Origin: an uncultured Eubacteriales bacterium
GTDB taxonomy: Bacteria > Bacillota > Clostridia > Oscillospirales > Oscillospiraceae
Direction of reading: 5' to 3'
NCBI GenBank assembly: GCA_900546915.1
Contig: UREY01000015.1
Coordinates: 1 to 50,535 of the forward strand
DNA length: 50,535 nucleotides
The notes beneath the pieces were generated by a model. That model did no database searches. It was not told the DNA's origin and saw only the letters and a program-made list of their open reading frames with translations. This document shows positions 24,635-32,827 of this stretch, piece after piece. Position numbers and translations under genes: made by a program. Position 1 is the first letter of the stretch. Each line of letters starts with the position of its first letter.

Positions 24635-24933
24635 ATGTTATTTTGGAAAAATCCAGCTTAAAATCGTTTGCCGGGCGAATTTTTTGATTTTCCATGGCGC
24701 TGTAAAATACATGCATACGGCGCCCGTGCACAAATTCCCTCCAAGCGGCGTTGGAAAGCTGGGTTTATGGCCTTGTTGCGACACGCACATGCTTGTGTAT
24801 GGTAAGAGCCGGGAGCGGGGATGGTCTTCCGGGATTTCAGCCGGATCCGGTCAGGCGGTTACCAAACTGTAAATCATGGAAAATGGTCTAAAAACTGTGT
24901 GTTTTGAAGAAATTCTTAATTTTTCAAAAGGAC
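24635..24933. other. Intergenic stretch between divergent promoters
   Basis: About 300 bases with no gene-like frame. It is locally AT-rich at both ends and holds a short CCGGATCCGG palindrome near 24842. I recognise no RNA element or operator. Confidence 0.4.
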
Positions 24934-24962
24934 TTGCGGCGCAGCAGACCGTGTGGTATGAT
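24934..24962 (+). promoter_or_regulatory. Sigma-A promoter of the ABC exporter operon
   Basis: TTGCGG (24934-24939), 17-base spacer, TATGAT (24957-24962) with a TG one base before the hexamer, 34 bases from the ATG. Confidence 0.7.
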
Positions 24963-24996
24963 GTTGCCATTCTAAAATACAAGAGAGGTAGCGCAT

Positions 24997-25707
24997 ATGC
25001 TCAGGATTGAACATTTTACCAAAACCTACGGCGCAAAGACCGCCGTGGATGATCTGAGCCTGCACATCGCGCCGGGTGAGATTTTCGGCTTTATCGGTCA
25101 CAACGGCGCTGGAAAGACCACCACCCTGAAGGCCTGCTGCGGCATACTCCGGTTTCATCAGGGGGAGATTTTTGTAGCCGGACACTCCATTCAGAAGGAG
25201 CCTCTGGCCTGCAAGCGGGAGCTGGCTTACATACCGGACAATCCGGATTTATATGAGTTTCTGACCGGGCTGCAATATCTGAACTTTGTGGCCGACGTTT
25301 ACGGCGTGTCCCAGGCGGACCGCACGGCCCGCATCCGGAAATACGGGGAGCTTTTGGGGATGACGGACGATCTGGCGCAGCCCATCTCCGACTGTTCCCA
25401 CGGCATGAAGCAAAAGATCGCGTTGATTTCCGCCCTGCTGCACAATCCCCGGCTGATTCTCATGGACGAGCCCTTTGTGGGACTGGATCCCCTGGCCTCC
25501 CATCAGCTGAAAAACGTCATGGCCCAGCACTGCGCCGCCGGCGGCGCCATCTTCTTCTCCACCCACGTGCTGGAGGTGGCGGAAAAGCTGTGCCATAAGG
25601 TTGCGATCATCAAAAACGGCCGCCTGGTGGCGGCGGGACCCATGGACGAGGTCCGGGGACAGGCCTCTTTGGAGCAGGTGTTCCTGGAGCTGGAGGGACA
25701 GGCATGA
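24997..25707 (+). CDS. ABC transporter ATP-binding protein (ABC-2 exporter type)
   Basis: A 236-aa nucleotide-binding subunit. Walker A GHNGAGKT is at 34-41, the signature is CSHGMKQK near 131-138 (the S.GM variant usual in ABC-2 exporters), Walker B LILMDEP near 151-157 and a switch His in FFSTHVLE. Energises the permease encoded next, with which it overlaps by 4 bases (ATGA). Substrate unknown. Confidence 0.93.
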   Translation: MLRIEHFTKTYGAKTAVDDLSLHIAPGEIFGFIGHNGAGKTTTLKACCGILRFHQGEIFVAGHSIQKEPLACKRELAYIPDNPDLYEFLTGLQYLNFVADVYGVSQADRTARIRKYGELLGMTDDLAQPISDCSHGMKQKIALISALLHNPRLILMDEPFVGLDPLASHQLKNVMAQHCAAGGAIFFSTHVLEVAEKLCHKVAIIKNGRLVAAGPMDEVRGQASLEQVFLELEGQA

Positions 25708-27296
25708 CGAAAGCGCTGATTCGGGTCCGCTTCCGGGCCCTGTTTCATACCATGCTCCGGCAAAGCCAGCAGAAAAGACGCCGGGGCCGGGGTATGACCG
25801 TTCTATTCATGGTTCTTTTCGCCTATGTGGCTGTGGTTTTCTGCGGCCTGTTCGGCCTCATGTTCGGCCAGCTGGCTCCGGCCTACCATGGGGCGGGCCT
25901 GGACTGGCTGTATTTCGCCACGGCGGGGTTGATGGCTCTGGCTCTGTCGGTGTTCGGCAGCGTCTTTGCCACCCAGAGCCAGATTTATGATGCCAAGGAC
26001 AACGCCCTGCTGCTATCCATGCCCATCCGGCCCCGGGTGATTCTCCTGAGCCGAATCCTTCCCCTCATCGTGCTGACTGCCGTGTTTGCCGCTGTGGTTT
26101 TGGGGCCGGCCGGGGTGGTGTACGGACTCCAGGTCGGCTATACACCCTTGCGCCTGGTGTCGTTCCTTCTGTGCGCCCTGGCCGTTCCCTTCCTGGCCCA
26201 GGCCCTGTGCTGCCTGCTGGGATGGCTGCTTCACCAGATGCTGAACCGGATTAACAAGTCCGTGGCCTCGGCGGTTTACATGATTCTGTTCCTGGCGCTC
26301 TACTTCTACATTTACAGCCAGGCAGGAGAGATTTTAAACGCCATGGCCGCCAACAGCCAGTCTATGGCAAGCGCCCTGCGGAGCTGGGCCTGGCCGCTGT
26401 ACGCCATGGGACAGGCCTGCACGGGGAATCTGCTGCATCTGGCCGCTTACCTGGCCGTGTGCGCCGGTCTGTTTGGTCTGGCTTACTGGTTCCTGTCGGC
26501 CACCTTCCTAAGCTCGGCCGCCATGCAGCGCACCGGCCGCCGCCGGAAGGTCGATTACCAAAGCCTGCGGGCCGGTTCCGCCCTGCAGGCTCTGATGGGG
26601 AAGGAGCGCAAGCGGTTTGTGGGATGCCCGGTCTATTTCACCAATATGGGCCTGGGCCTGGTTTTCATCCTGGCGCTGGCCGTGGCCGGTGTCATCTTCC
26701 GCAGGCAGGTGCTGGAATTTTTTGCACTCATTCCCGGCTCTTCGCTCCTGATTCCTCTGATCATTTGCGCCGCTTTGGGATTTTTGATCAGCATGACCTG
26801 TATTTCTACGCCTTCGGTCTCTCTGGAGGGCAAGTGCATCTGGATTCTCAAGTCGTTGCCCTTGTCTGCCCAGCAGATTTTGCGGGCAAAGCTGCGGTTC
26901 CACAACCTTCTGGTGGTTCCCGTGTCCATGGTTGCCGGCCTCATTCTGGCCCTGGCTTACGGCTGCAGCCCGGCGGATGTGGTGTTTACAGTCCTGACCT
27001 GCGGCCTTTTGGGCCTTCTGTGCGGACTCCTGGGCATGATCTGCGGCCTTCAGTGGGCCCGGCTGGACTGGCTGACGGAGGCGCATCCCTGTAAGCAGTC
27101 CGCCGCCCTCATCTTTACCATGCTGGGCTTGACGGCCGTCATTGTGGCAGGGGGCCTGCTGTATGGGTTTGCGCTGCGGGCCCTTCTGACGCCCACCGAA
27201 TTTCTGGCCCTTTTCTGCCTGCTGCTGGCCCTGATGTGCCTGGGCCTGTACCGGGCGATGGTTACCTGGGGCGCCCGGAAGTGGGAGGCGCTGTAA
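25704..27296 (+). CDS. ABC-2 type exporter permease
   Basis: A 530-aa polytopic membrane protein with about twelve hydrophobic segments in two groups (about 30-240 and 310-525) separated by a basic cytoplasmic loop (RTGRRRKVDYQSLRAGSALQ and following). It resembles the large putative ABC exporter subunits of Clostridia that are paired with a single ATPase. Cargo cannot be told from sequence; no peptide or resistance gene adjoins. Confidence 0.85.
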   Translation: MTKALIRVRFRALFHTMLRQSQQKRRRGRGMTVLFMVLFAYVAVVFCGLFGLMFGQLAPAYHGAGLDWLYFATAGLMALALSVFGSVFATQSQIYDAKDNALLLSMPIRPRVILLSRILPLIVLTAVFAAVVLGPAGVVYGLQVGYTPLRLVSFLLCALAVPFLAQALCCLLGWLLHQMLNRINKSVASAVYMILFLALYFYIYSQAGEILNAMAANSQSMASALRSWAWPLYAMGQACTGNLLHLAAYLAVCAGLFGLAYWFLSATFLSSAAMQRTGRRRKVDYQSLRAGSALQALMGKERKRFVGCPVYFTNMGLGLVFILALAVAGVIFRRQVLEFFALIPGSSLLIPLIICAALGFLISMTCISTPSVSLEGKCIWILKSLPLSAQQILRAKLRFHNLLVVPVSMVAGLILALAYGCSPADVVFTVLTCGLLGLLCGLLGMICGLQWARLDWLTEAHPCKQSAALIFTMLGLTAVIVAGGLLYGFALRALLTPTEFLALFCLLLALMCLGLYRAMVTWGARKWEAL

Positions 27297-27328
27297 AGCT
27301 CCGAATTTCTCGGCCTTTTTTCCATTCC

Positions 27329-27366
27329 AAAACCCATCTGTATCCTTCCATGGCAGATGGGTTTTG
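27329..27366 (+). terminator. Terminator after the ABC exporter operon
   Basis: Twelve-base stem AAAACCCATCTG (27329-27340) pairs with CAGATGGGTTTT (27354-27365), with a T run at its end. Confidence 0.85.
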
Positions 27367-27527
27367 CCATGCTGCCGGGACCATGGGGGATTCCCGGCCT
27401 AAGAAGGCGGCTGCTTTCGAAGATTTTACCCAACCCATACCGAGAGCCGCTAGAGCCTCTTCCTGGGGGAGGGTATCATGGTATGCAGCGAAAAGCCGCA
27501 AATTTTATAGGGAAAGGTGTGCATTTC

Positions 27528-28073
27528 ATGAAACGGGGGATCATCTTATATCGGTCGAAATACGGCGCGGCCAAACGGTATGCAAACTGGCTGGCCCAGG
27601 CAACCGGCTTCGACTGCGTCGAGATCGGAAAGGCGGACATCGACGCCGTACGGCAGGTCCCGGCCGTCATCCTGTGCGGCGGAATCTACGCCGGGGGAAT
27701 CGGCGGCATCGGCTGGATCCAGGCTCATTGGCAGGCGCTGCAGGGCTGTAAGCTGGCCGTCTTCGCCGTCGGCGCGTCGCCCTGGGACGCAGATGCCCTC
27801 CGGGAGCTGCGGGCGCGGAACCTGAAGCCCCCGATGGAAAAGATCCCCTGCTTTTACGGCCGGGGCGCATGGGATGAGTCCGTCATGGGCTTTCGGGACA
27901 GGGTTTTGGTCAAGCTGCTGAAAAAGATGACGGCCAAGCAGGACCCGGCGGGTTACGAGCCGTGGCAGGCCGCTCTGATGTCCGCCGGGGCCGGCCCGGC
28001 CGACTGGACGGACCGGGCGTACCTGCGTCCCCTGCTGGATGCCATTGAGAACGGCTGGCAATCTCCGGAATAA
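27528..28073 (+). CDS. Flavodoxin-domain protein
   Basis: A 181-aa protein beginning MKRGIILYRSKYGAAKRYANWL, the FMN-phosphate-binding strand-loop of flavodoxins, with a second core block ILCGGIYAGGIGGIGWIQ (48-65). It resembles the Flavodoxin_5 group that includes HemG-type protoporphyrinogen oxidase, but an enzymatic role is not shown. I choose ATG 27528 (AAAGGTG 9 bases upstream); the frame is open further upstream through the preceding terminator and that part is not coding. Confidence 0.8.
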   Translation: MKRGIILYRSKYGAAKRYANWLAQATGFDCVEIGKADIDAVRQVPAVILCGGIYAGGIGGIGWIQAHWQALQGCKLAVFAVGASPWDADALRELRARNLKPPMEKIPCFYGRGAWDESVMGFRDRVLVKLLKKMTAKQDPAGYEPWQAALMSAGAGPADWTDRAYLRPLLDAIENGWQSPE

Positions 28074-28152
28074 CCCGGCGCTTCACGCTCCGGGGCCGCA
28101 GGCCCGGAACGGACGAGCTGCGTTCATAATCGGTGTAGGAAAATAGGGAAGT

Positions 28153-28275
28153 GGGCCTGTTGCAAAATAACTCTCTCCAAAAGTTAGAAATAGCGGGAGG
28201 AATCACGAAAACTCGTGGTTTCTCCCGCTAAAATATTAGGTAAAATTTCTGAAAAGTCTATTTTGCAACAGTCCC
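28153..28275. mobile_element. 123-bp MITE-like element
   Basis: Terminal inverted repeats GGGCCTGTTGCAAAATA (28153-28169) and the complement of TATTTTGCAACAGTCCC (28259-28275) match at 16 of 17 bases. Inside is a second hairpin, TAGCGGGAGGAATCACGA against TCGTGGTTTCTCCCGCTA. The element is AT-rich in GC-rich surroundings and has no ORF, as expected of a non-autonomous miniature transposon. The GTTGCAAA-type ends resemble those of some IS elements (IS6 or IS1182 groups), but I see no clear target-site duplication. It lies between convergent genes, and its hairpin may end transcription. Confidence 0.75.
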
Positions 28276-28346
28276 GGCTTATCGATTGACCGTTTTGGCT
28301 GGTTTCGTTCCGGTTGGGTTGCCTCCGGCGGCCGGTCTTCTTGGTG

Positions 28347-29144
28347 TTATGTGGCGTACAGCCGGCCCAGCAGCCAATTGCCGGTGCGGGCGGGCAAAAG
28401 CTTCAGGAGCAGGACGGCGAGGCGGTAAAACCCGCCGATGGTGTACAGGGGACGGCGGCTGCCGCCCAGGGCCACCCGGCAGAGAAAGGCGCCTGCGGCT
28501 TCCGGCGCCATGCCGGTTTTCTCGTCCCGCTCCATCCGGGCCACGGACCGGCCGATGCGGCCGCCGTACTCCCGGTCGCCGGTCTGGGACTTCTCCCGGG
28601 CGGCGGTGAAGCCCGTGGCGATATCTCCCGGCTGGACGGCGCAGACGGTGATGCCGAAGGGGCGCACTTCATTGGCCAGGGCCAGGGTATAGGCGTTGAC
28701 CGCCGCCTTGGAGGCGGAGTAATAGGTCTGAAAGGGAATGGGCGCCACGGCGGCCACCGAGCTCAGATTCACAATCCGGCCCCCTCCGGCCCGGCGCATA
28801 TGGGGCAGTACCGCCCGGTTGACCCGGACCATCCCGAAGAAGTTTACGTCCAGCAGACGCCGGGCGTCTTCGGTATCGGTGAACTCCACAGCGCCGGAAA
28901 TGCCGAAACCGGCGTTGTTCACCACAATATCGATCCGTCCCTCCCGGTCCACCACGGTTTGAACGGCCGCCTCCACCTGGTCCTGCCGGGTCACGTCGCA
29001 GGGCAGGTGGGTGATGCCTGCCTGCCGGCTGTCCCGGCGGCTCAGCTCATATACCCGGCAGCCGGCATCGGCCAGACGCCGGGCGGCGCACCGGCCGATG
29101 CCGGAGCTCCCGCCGGTGAGCAGGACAATTTTTTCCGTGCTCAT
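28347..29144 (-). CDS. Short-chain dehydrogenase, possible 3-ketosphinganine-type reductase
   Basis: A 265-aa classical SDR: TGGSSGIG (10-17), NNAG (76-79), Ser128 and the catalytic Y142-SAS-K146. The last 30 residues (FYRLAVLLLKLLPARTGNWL) are hydrophobic and basic, suggesting membrane contact and a lipid substrate. It overlaps the upstream SPT-like gene by 4 bases (ATGA). Family knowledge alone says only NAD(P)H-dependent oxidoreductase; the keto-sphinganine role is inferred from the partner. Confidence 0.8.
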   Translation of the reverse strand: MSTEKIVLLTGGSSGIGRCAARRLADAGCRVYELSRRDSRQAGITHLPCDVTRQDQVEAAVQTVVDREGRIDIVVNNAGFGISGAVEFTDTEDARRLLDVNFFGMVRVNRAVLPHMRRAGGGRIVNLSSVAAVAPIPFQTYYSASKAAVNAYTLALANEVRPFGITVCAVQPGDIATGFTAAREKSQTGDREYGGRIGRSVARMERDEKTGMAPEAAGAFLCRVALGGSRRPLYTIGGFYRLAVLLLKLLPARTGNWLLGRLYAT

Positions 29145-30319
29145 GACTGCTCCTTATGCATGACGGAGGCAATGCAATCCATGGCCTCATCCAGAAGTTC
29201 CTCGGTGTGGCTGGCCATGTAGCTGGTCCGCAGCAGGCACGCGCCGTCCGGGGTGGCGGGGGGCAGCACGGGATTGACGTAAACGCCCGCGTCAAAAAGC
29301 GCCTTCGCTTTGGTCAGCGTACCCATGACGTCGTAAGTATAAATCGGGATAATGGGGGTGGTAGAGGGGCGGAGCTTCAATCCCCGTTCCGTCAGACCGG
29401 TTCTGGCATAGGTGGCCAGCCGGCTCAGACGGTCCACCAGCTCCGGCCGCTTTTTCAGCTGCCGCAGCGCCTCCAGGGCCACGGCGCAATTGGCCGGAGG
29501 GATGGAGGCGGAGAAAATAAACGGACGGGAGTGATGGCGGACGTAATCCACCACCCGGCTGTTTGCCGCGAGGAAGCCGCCCAGGCTGGCCAGGGACTTG
29601 GAGAAGGTTCCCATGATGATGTCCACCTGGTCCTCCAGTCCAAAGTAGCTGGCGGTGCCTCTTCCGCCTTCGCCGAGGACGCCCAGGCCGTGGGCGTCGT
29701 CCACCATCACCCGGGCGCCGAAGGTCCGGGCCAGCTTCAGAATCTCCGGGAGGTTGGCAATGTCGCCGCCCATGGAGAATACGCCGTCGGTGACAATTAA
29801 GCAGCCGCAGTTCTCCGGCACGGACTCCAGCTTCCGGCGCAGGTCGGCCATGTCGTTGTGCTGATAGCGAAGCATTTTGCCATAGCTGAGTCTGCAGCCG
29901 TCGTAAATGCTGGCATGATTCTCCCGGTCGCAGATGACGTAGTCGTGAATCCCCACCAGCGCGCTGAGGATGCCCAGGTTGCTTTGAAAACCGGTGGAAA
30001 ACGTCATCACCTGCTCCTGGCGGAGAAAGGCCGCCAGCTCTGCCTCCAGCTCCAGGTGCATCTGCAGGGTTCCGTTGAGGAAGCGGGAGCCGGAGCAGCC
30101 GGTTCCGTACTGCTCCAGGGCGTGAATGCCGGCCTCAATTACCTGGGGATCGGTGGTCAGACCCAAATAATTGTTGGAGCCCAGCATGATCCGGCGCTTT
30201 CCCTCCATCTGAACCACCGTGTCCTGCCGGGACTCCAACGCATGAAAGTACGGATAAATTCCAAGTTCCCTGGCTTCGTCTGCCCGGGAACGCATTTGAC
30301 ATTTTTCAAATATGTCCAT
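29141..30319 (-). CDS. Alpha-oxoamine synthase, serine-palmitoyltransferase-like
   Basis: A 392-aa PLP enzyme that condenses an amino acid with an acyl-CoA. GSNNYLGLT is at 47-55, YGTGCSGSRFLNGTLQMHLE at 71-90, the PLP-stacking His135 in NHAS, Asp208/His210 in DDAHG and the Schiff-base Lys241 in GTFSKSLASLGG. The N-terminal IYPYFHALES and the SRFLNGTL block look closer to bacterial serine palmitoyltransferases than to BioF or Kbl, and neither biotin genes nor a threonine dehydrogenase adjoin. I choose ATG 30319, with AAAGGAGG upstream. Next gene is an SDR with a hydrophobic tail. BioF or Kbl activity remains possible. Confidence 0.85.
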   Translation of the reverse strand: MDIFEKCQMRSRADEARELGIYPYFHALESRQDTVVQMEGKRRIMLGSNNYLGLTTDPQVIEAGIHALEQYGTGCSGSRFLNGTLQMHLELEAELAAFLRQEQVMTFSTGFQSNLGILSALVGIHDYVICDRENHASIYDGCRLSYGKMLRYQHNDMADLRRKLESVPENCGCLIVTDGVFSMGGDIANLPEILKLARTFGARVMVDDAHGLGVLGEGGRGTASYFGLEDQVDIIMGTFSKSLASLGGFLAANSRVVDYVRHHSRPFIFSASIPPANCAVALEALRQLKKRPELVDRLSRLATYARTGLTERGLKLRPSTTPIIPIYTYDVMGTLTKAKALFDAGVYVNPVLPPATPDGACLLRTSYMASHTEELLDEAMDCIASVMHKEQS

Positions 30320-30362
30320 AGATACCTCCTTTGACGGACCAAAATTCTGTACGAGCAACGGT

Positions 30363-30391
30363 ATTATAAAGAGGGCGGTATAAAATGTCAA
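30363..30391 (-). promoter_or_regulatory. Sigma-A promoter of the SPT-like/SDR operon
   Basis: Perfect consensus: TTGACA (30391-30386), 17 bases, TATAAT (30368-30363). It lies between the nth stop and the SPT-like gene, so the pair is transcribed on its own. Confidence 0.92.
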
Positions 30392-30412
30392 TAAAATTTG
30401 AAAATTGGAGCG

Positions 30413-31051
30413 TCAGCCCGCGCCGTTGACAAAGGCGCAGTGGGGAGCCAGGGTACAGCCGCCGCATTTGGGACTCCGGGCTGTGCACACCGCCCGGCCG
30501 TGGAGCACCAGCCGGTGGCAAAAGTCCGAGCTCTCCTCCGGCGGCAGAATGGCGCGGAGCTGCCGCTCCACCTTTTCCGGCTCTTTGCCCTGGGCCAGGC
30601 CCAGCCGGTTGGAAATCCGGATGCAATGGGTGTCGCAGACCACAGCGCCGGGGGCGTGGTACAGGTCGCCCAGCAGCAGATTGGCCGTTTTCCGCCCCAC
30701 ACCCGGCAGCCGCAGCAGCTCCTGCATGGTTCCGGGCACCTTTCCGCCGTAATCCGTCAGGAGCATCCGGCAGGCCAGGACAATCTCCCGGGCCTTGTTT
30801 TTGTAAAAGCCGCAGGAGTGCACCAGCTCCTCTACGTGGGCGATGTCGGCGTTGGCCAGAGCCTCCAGGGTGGGATAGGCGGCGAACAGCACGGGAGTCA
30901 CCTCGTTGACCCGCGCGTCGGTGCATTGCGCCGACAGGCGCACCGCCACCATCAGCTCGTAATCCTTTTGATATTCCAGGGCGCAGCGAGGCTCCGGATA
31001 GGCTGCCTGGAGCGCCGCGATGATCGCTAGAACCTTTGTGTTCTCTTCCAT
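30413..31051 (-). CDS. nth: Endonuclease III
   Basis: A 212-aa base-excision repair DNA glycosylase/AP lyase. Helix-hairpin-helix LPGVGRKTAN carries catalytic Lys121, the conserved Asp140 sits in CDTHC, and the iron-sulfur cysteines are C189, C196, C199 and C205. Length is typical. The ATG at 31051 has AGGAGG upstream. Confidence 0.97.
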   Translation of the reverse strand: MEENTKVLAIIAALQAAYPEPRCALEYQKDYELMVAVRLSAQCTDARVNEVTPVLFAAYPTLEALANADIAHVEELVHSCGFYKNKAREIVLACRMLLTDYGGKVPGTMQELLRLPGVGRKTANLLLGDLYHAPGAVVCDTHCIRISNRLGLAQGKEPEKVERQLRAILPPEESSDFCHRLVLHGRAVCTARSPKCGGCTLAPHCAFVNGAG

Positions 31052-31118
31052 AAATCCTCCTCCTGACAGGACGGGGGCCGTGCCGTCGTGTTTCTGCGGC
31101 TTTTGTCGCGGTGCGTCT

Positions 31119-31127
31119 ATTATAGCA
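31119..31127 (-). promoter_or_regulatory. Extended -10 promoter of nth
   Basis: Minus-strand TGCTATAAT (31127-31119) is an extended -10 element, 67 bases upstream of nth. The -35 region is poor. Confidence 0.6.
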
Positions 31128-31186
31128 TAAAAAAGGAGCCGGGAAAAGCCGCGATGTAAAAAATAAGAACGCCGCTTCTTGGCAAA

Positions 31187-31221
31187 GGGCCCCCAGCGGA
31201 ATGGAAGCCCGCTGGGGGGCC
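31187..31221. repeat. Strong GC-rich inverted repeat in the nth/str divergent gap
   Basis: GGGCCCCCAGCGG (31187-31199) and CCGCTGGGGGGCC (31209-31221) match at 12 of 13 positions around a 9-base loop. It lacks a T run on either side and lies upstream of both divergent promoters, so it is in neither predicted transcript. Confidence 0.6.
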
Positions 31222-31354
31222 GGGGCGCTTGCCTTTGTGGGAAGGGGCGTGGCAGGACGGGCTTTTTTGAAAGAATGCCTGCGGAACTGGTATAAATTCC
31301 CGGGCAATGGGAAGACTAACCTGGCAAAACGGAGAAAATTTCCGGTAAAATTTG

Positions 31355-31382
31355 TTGACATTTCCGGATAATCGAGTATAAT
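31355..31382 (+). promoter_or_regulatory. Sigma-A promoter of the str operon
   Basis: TTGACA (31355-31360), 16-base spacer, TATAAT (31377-31382). An ATG at 31381 overlaps the -10 box and so cannot be the gene start. Confidence 0.88.
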
Positions 31383-31431
31383 GATTTTCCGTATGGACAT
31401 TCTGAATGAAACAGCCCCGGAGGTACCGCCT

Positions 31432-31683
31432 TTGCTGGAGGAGCTGAAAACGGAGCACAAGGTTGTGGGCCTGAAGCAGCTGAAACGAGCGCTTCGGGAG
31501 GAGCGGGCCCGGCAGGTCTTCCTGGCAAGGGACGCAGATCCCCAGCTGACCGCTTCCGTGCTCCAGCTTTGCAGCCAATATCAGGTACCCTACGCCTGGG
31601 TCTGCACCATGGCAGATCTGGGCAAAGCCTGCGGCATCGACGTAGGCGCTGCGGCGGCAGCCGTATTAAAATCCCCCGTTTGA
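31432..31683 (+). CDS. L7Ae/L30e-family ribosomal-associated protein (TTG start)
   Basis: An 83-aa protein of the L7Ae/L30e/S12e/Gadd45 family that commonly precedes rpsL in Bacillota (RplGB/YbxF type) and binds kink-turn RNA. The sequence from the start, LEELKTEHKVVGLKQLKRAL, and the later ACGIDVGAAAAAV fit family ends. The start is decided by the ribosome site: GGAGG at 31419-31423 lies 8 bases before an in-frame TTG at 31432, while upstream ATGs at 31381 and 31393 overlap or abut the promoter and lack one. Confidence 0.85.
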   Translation: MLEELKTEHKVVGLKQLKRALREERARQVFLARDADPQLTASVLQLCSQYQVPYAWVCTMADLGKACGIDVGAAAAAVLKSPV

Positions 31684-31749
31684 TCCTTCCGGGTTTTCCC
31701 GAGGATATAAAATCCGCCCCATGGCGAGAACGAAAGAAAGGAGAAACCA

Positions 31750-32172
31750 ATGCCTACTTTTAACCAGCTCGTGAGAAAGGGCAGACAGCAGGCTACCTAC
31801 AAGTCTACGTCTCCCGCCCTGCAGAAGGGCCTGAACACCCTGCAGAACAAGGCCACCGACCTGTCTTCCCCCCAGAAGAGAGGTGTCTGCACCGCCGTCA
31901 GAACCACCACCCCCAAGAAGCCGAACTCCGCTCTGCGGAAGATCGCCCGTGTGCGTCTGACCAACGGTTACGAGGTCTCCGCCTATATCCCCGGCGTGGG
32001 CCACAACCTGCAGGAGCACTCTGTGGTGCTGATCCGCGGCGGCCGTGTCAGGGACCTGCCCGGCGTCCGGTACCACATCATCCGCGGCACTCTGGACACC
32101 CAGGGCGTACAGAACCGGAAGCAGTCCCGGTCCAAGTACGGCGCCAAGCGGCCCAAGGCAGCCAAGAAGTAA
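31750..32172 (+). CDS. rpsL: 30S ribosomal protein S12
   Basis: A 140-aa decoding-centre protein; [29 protein letters not shown] and the [13 protein letters not shown] block are diagnostic. The lysine in PKKPNSA, where streptomycin-resistance changes occur, is the wild-type residue. AAAGGAG precedes the ATG. Second gene of the str operon. Confidence 0.98.
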   Translation: MPTFNQLVRKGRQQATYKSTSPALQKGLNTLQNKATDLSSPQKRGVCTAVRTTTPKKPNSALRKIARVRLTNGYEVSAYIPGVGHNLQEHSVVLIRGGRVRDLPGVRYHIIRGTLDTQGVQNRKQSRSKYGAKRPKAAKK

Positions 32173-32211
32173 GCTTCTGTCTGCTCATTTTTACTTGCTA
32201 TTTCCACGCCT

Positions 32212-32245
32212 GTCGCAAGGCACCGCCTTGCCATGACGTTTTTTA
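32212..32245 (+). terminator. Hairpin between rpsL and rpsG, possible attenuator
   Basis: GTC-GCAAGGC pairs with GCCTTGC-GAC around ACC, with a 3-base bulge, followed by GTTTTTT. In the middle of a ribosomal operon it would be a partial terminator or processing site. A second small hairpin (AGAAGTACACTTCT, 32285-32298) lies nearer rpsG. Confidence 0.5.
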
Positions 32246-32341
32246 TAGATGTATCCTGTAAAAAACCTCTTGGCAGGCACCAACAGAAGTACACTTCTGA
32301 AGTACCTATGAAATCATCTTGATATGAAGGAGGGAAGCGAA

Positions 32342-32812
32342 GTGCCCAGAAGAGGTAATGTCCCCAAGAGAGAAATTCTCCCGGACCCCATTTACAATTC
32401 CGTTCTGGTTACAAAGCTCGTCAACAGCATCATGCTCGACGGCAAGAAGGGCGTCGCCCAGAAGGTCGTCTATGGTGCTTTTGGAATCGTTGAAGAAAAG
32501 CTCGGCAAAAACGGGCTGGAGGTCTTCCAGCAGGCCATGGAAAACGTCATGCCTGCCGTGGAGGTCAAGTCCCGCCGCGTCGGCGGCGCCACCTATCAGG
32601 TGCCGATTGAAGTCCGCCCCGCCCGCCGTCAGACCATGGGCCTGCGCTGGATCACCGCTTACAGCCGTAAGCGCAGCGAAGGAACCATGAAAGAGCGGCT
32701 GGCCGCCGAGATTATGGACGCCTACAACAACACCGGCGCATCTGTGAAGAAGCGCGAGGATACCCATAAGATGGCGGAAGCCAACAAGGCGTTCTCCCAT
32801 TTCCGTTGGTAA
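32342..32812 (+). CDS. rpsG: 30S ribosomal protein S7 (GTG start)
   Basis: A 156-aa 30S assembly protein that binds 16S rRNA. The sequence from [15 protein letters not shown] is diagnostic. The start is GTG at 32342, 9 bases after AAGGAGG (32326-32332); the ATG at 32324 would put the ribosome site inside the gene. Typical family length. Confidence 0.97.
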   Translation: MPRRGNVPKREILPDPIYNSVLVTKLVNSIMLDGKKGVAQKVVYGAFGIVEEKLGKNGLEVFQQAMENVMPAVEVKSRRVGGATYQVPIEVRPARRQTMGLRWITAYSRKRSEGTMKERLAAEIMDAYNNTGASVKKREDTHKMAEANKAFSHFRW

Positions 32813-32827
32813 CAAAGGAGTTCCCCA

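Noticed and set aside
27357..27527. An N-terminal extension of the flavodoxin-domain protein
   Set aside because: It runs through the 3' arm of the preceding terminator; the flavodoxin fold starts exactly at Met 27528.
28153..28275. The AT-rich element as a second CRISPR or an attenuator
   Set aside because: Its symmetry is one nested pair of inverted repeats with no direct-repeat spacing; MITE fits better.
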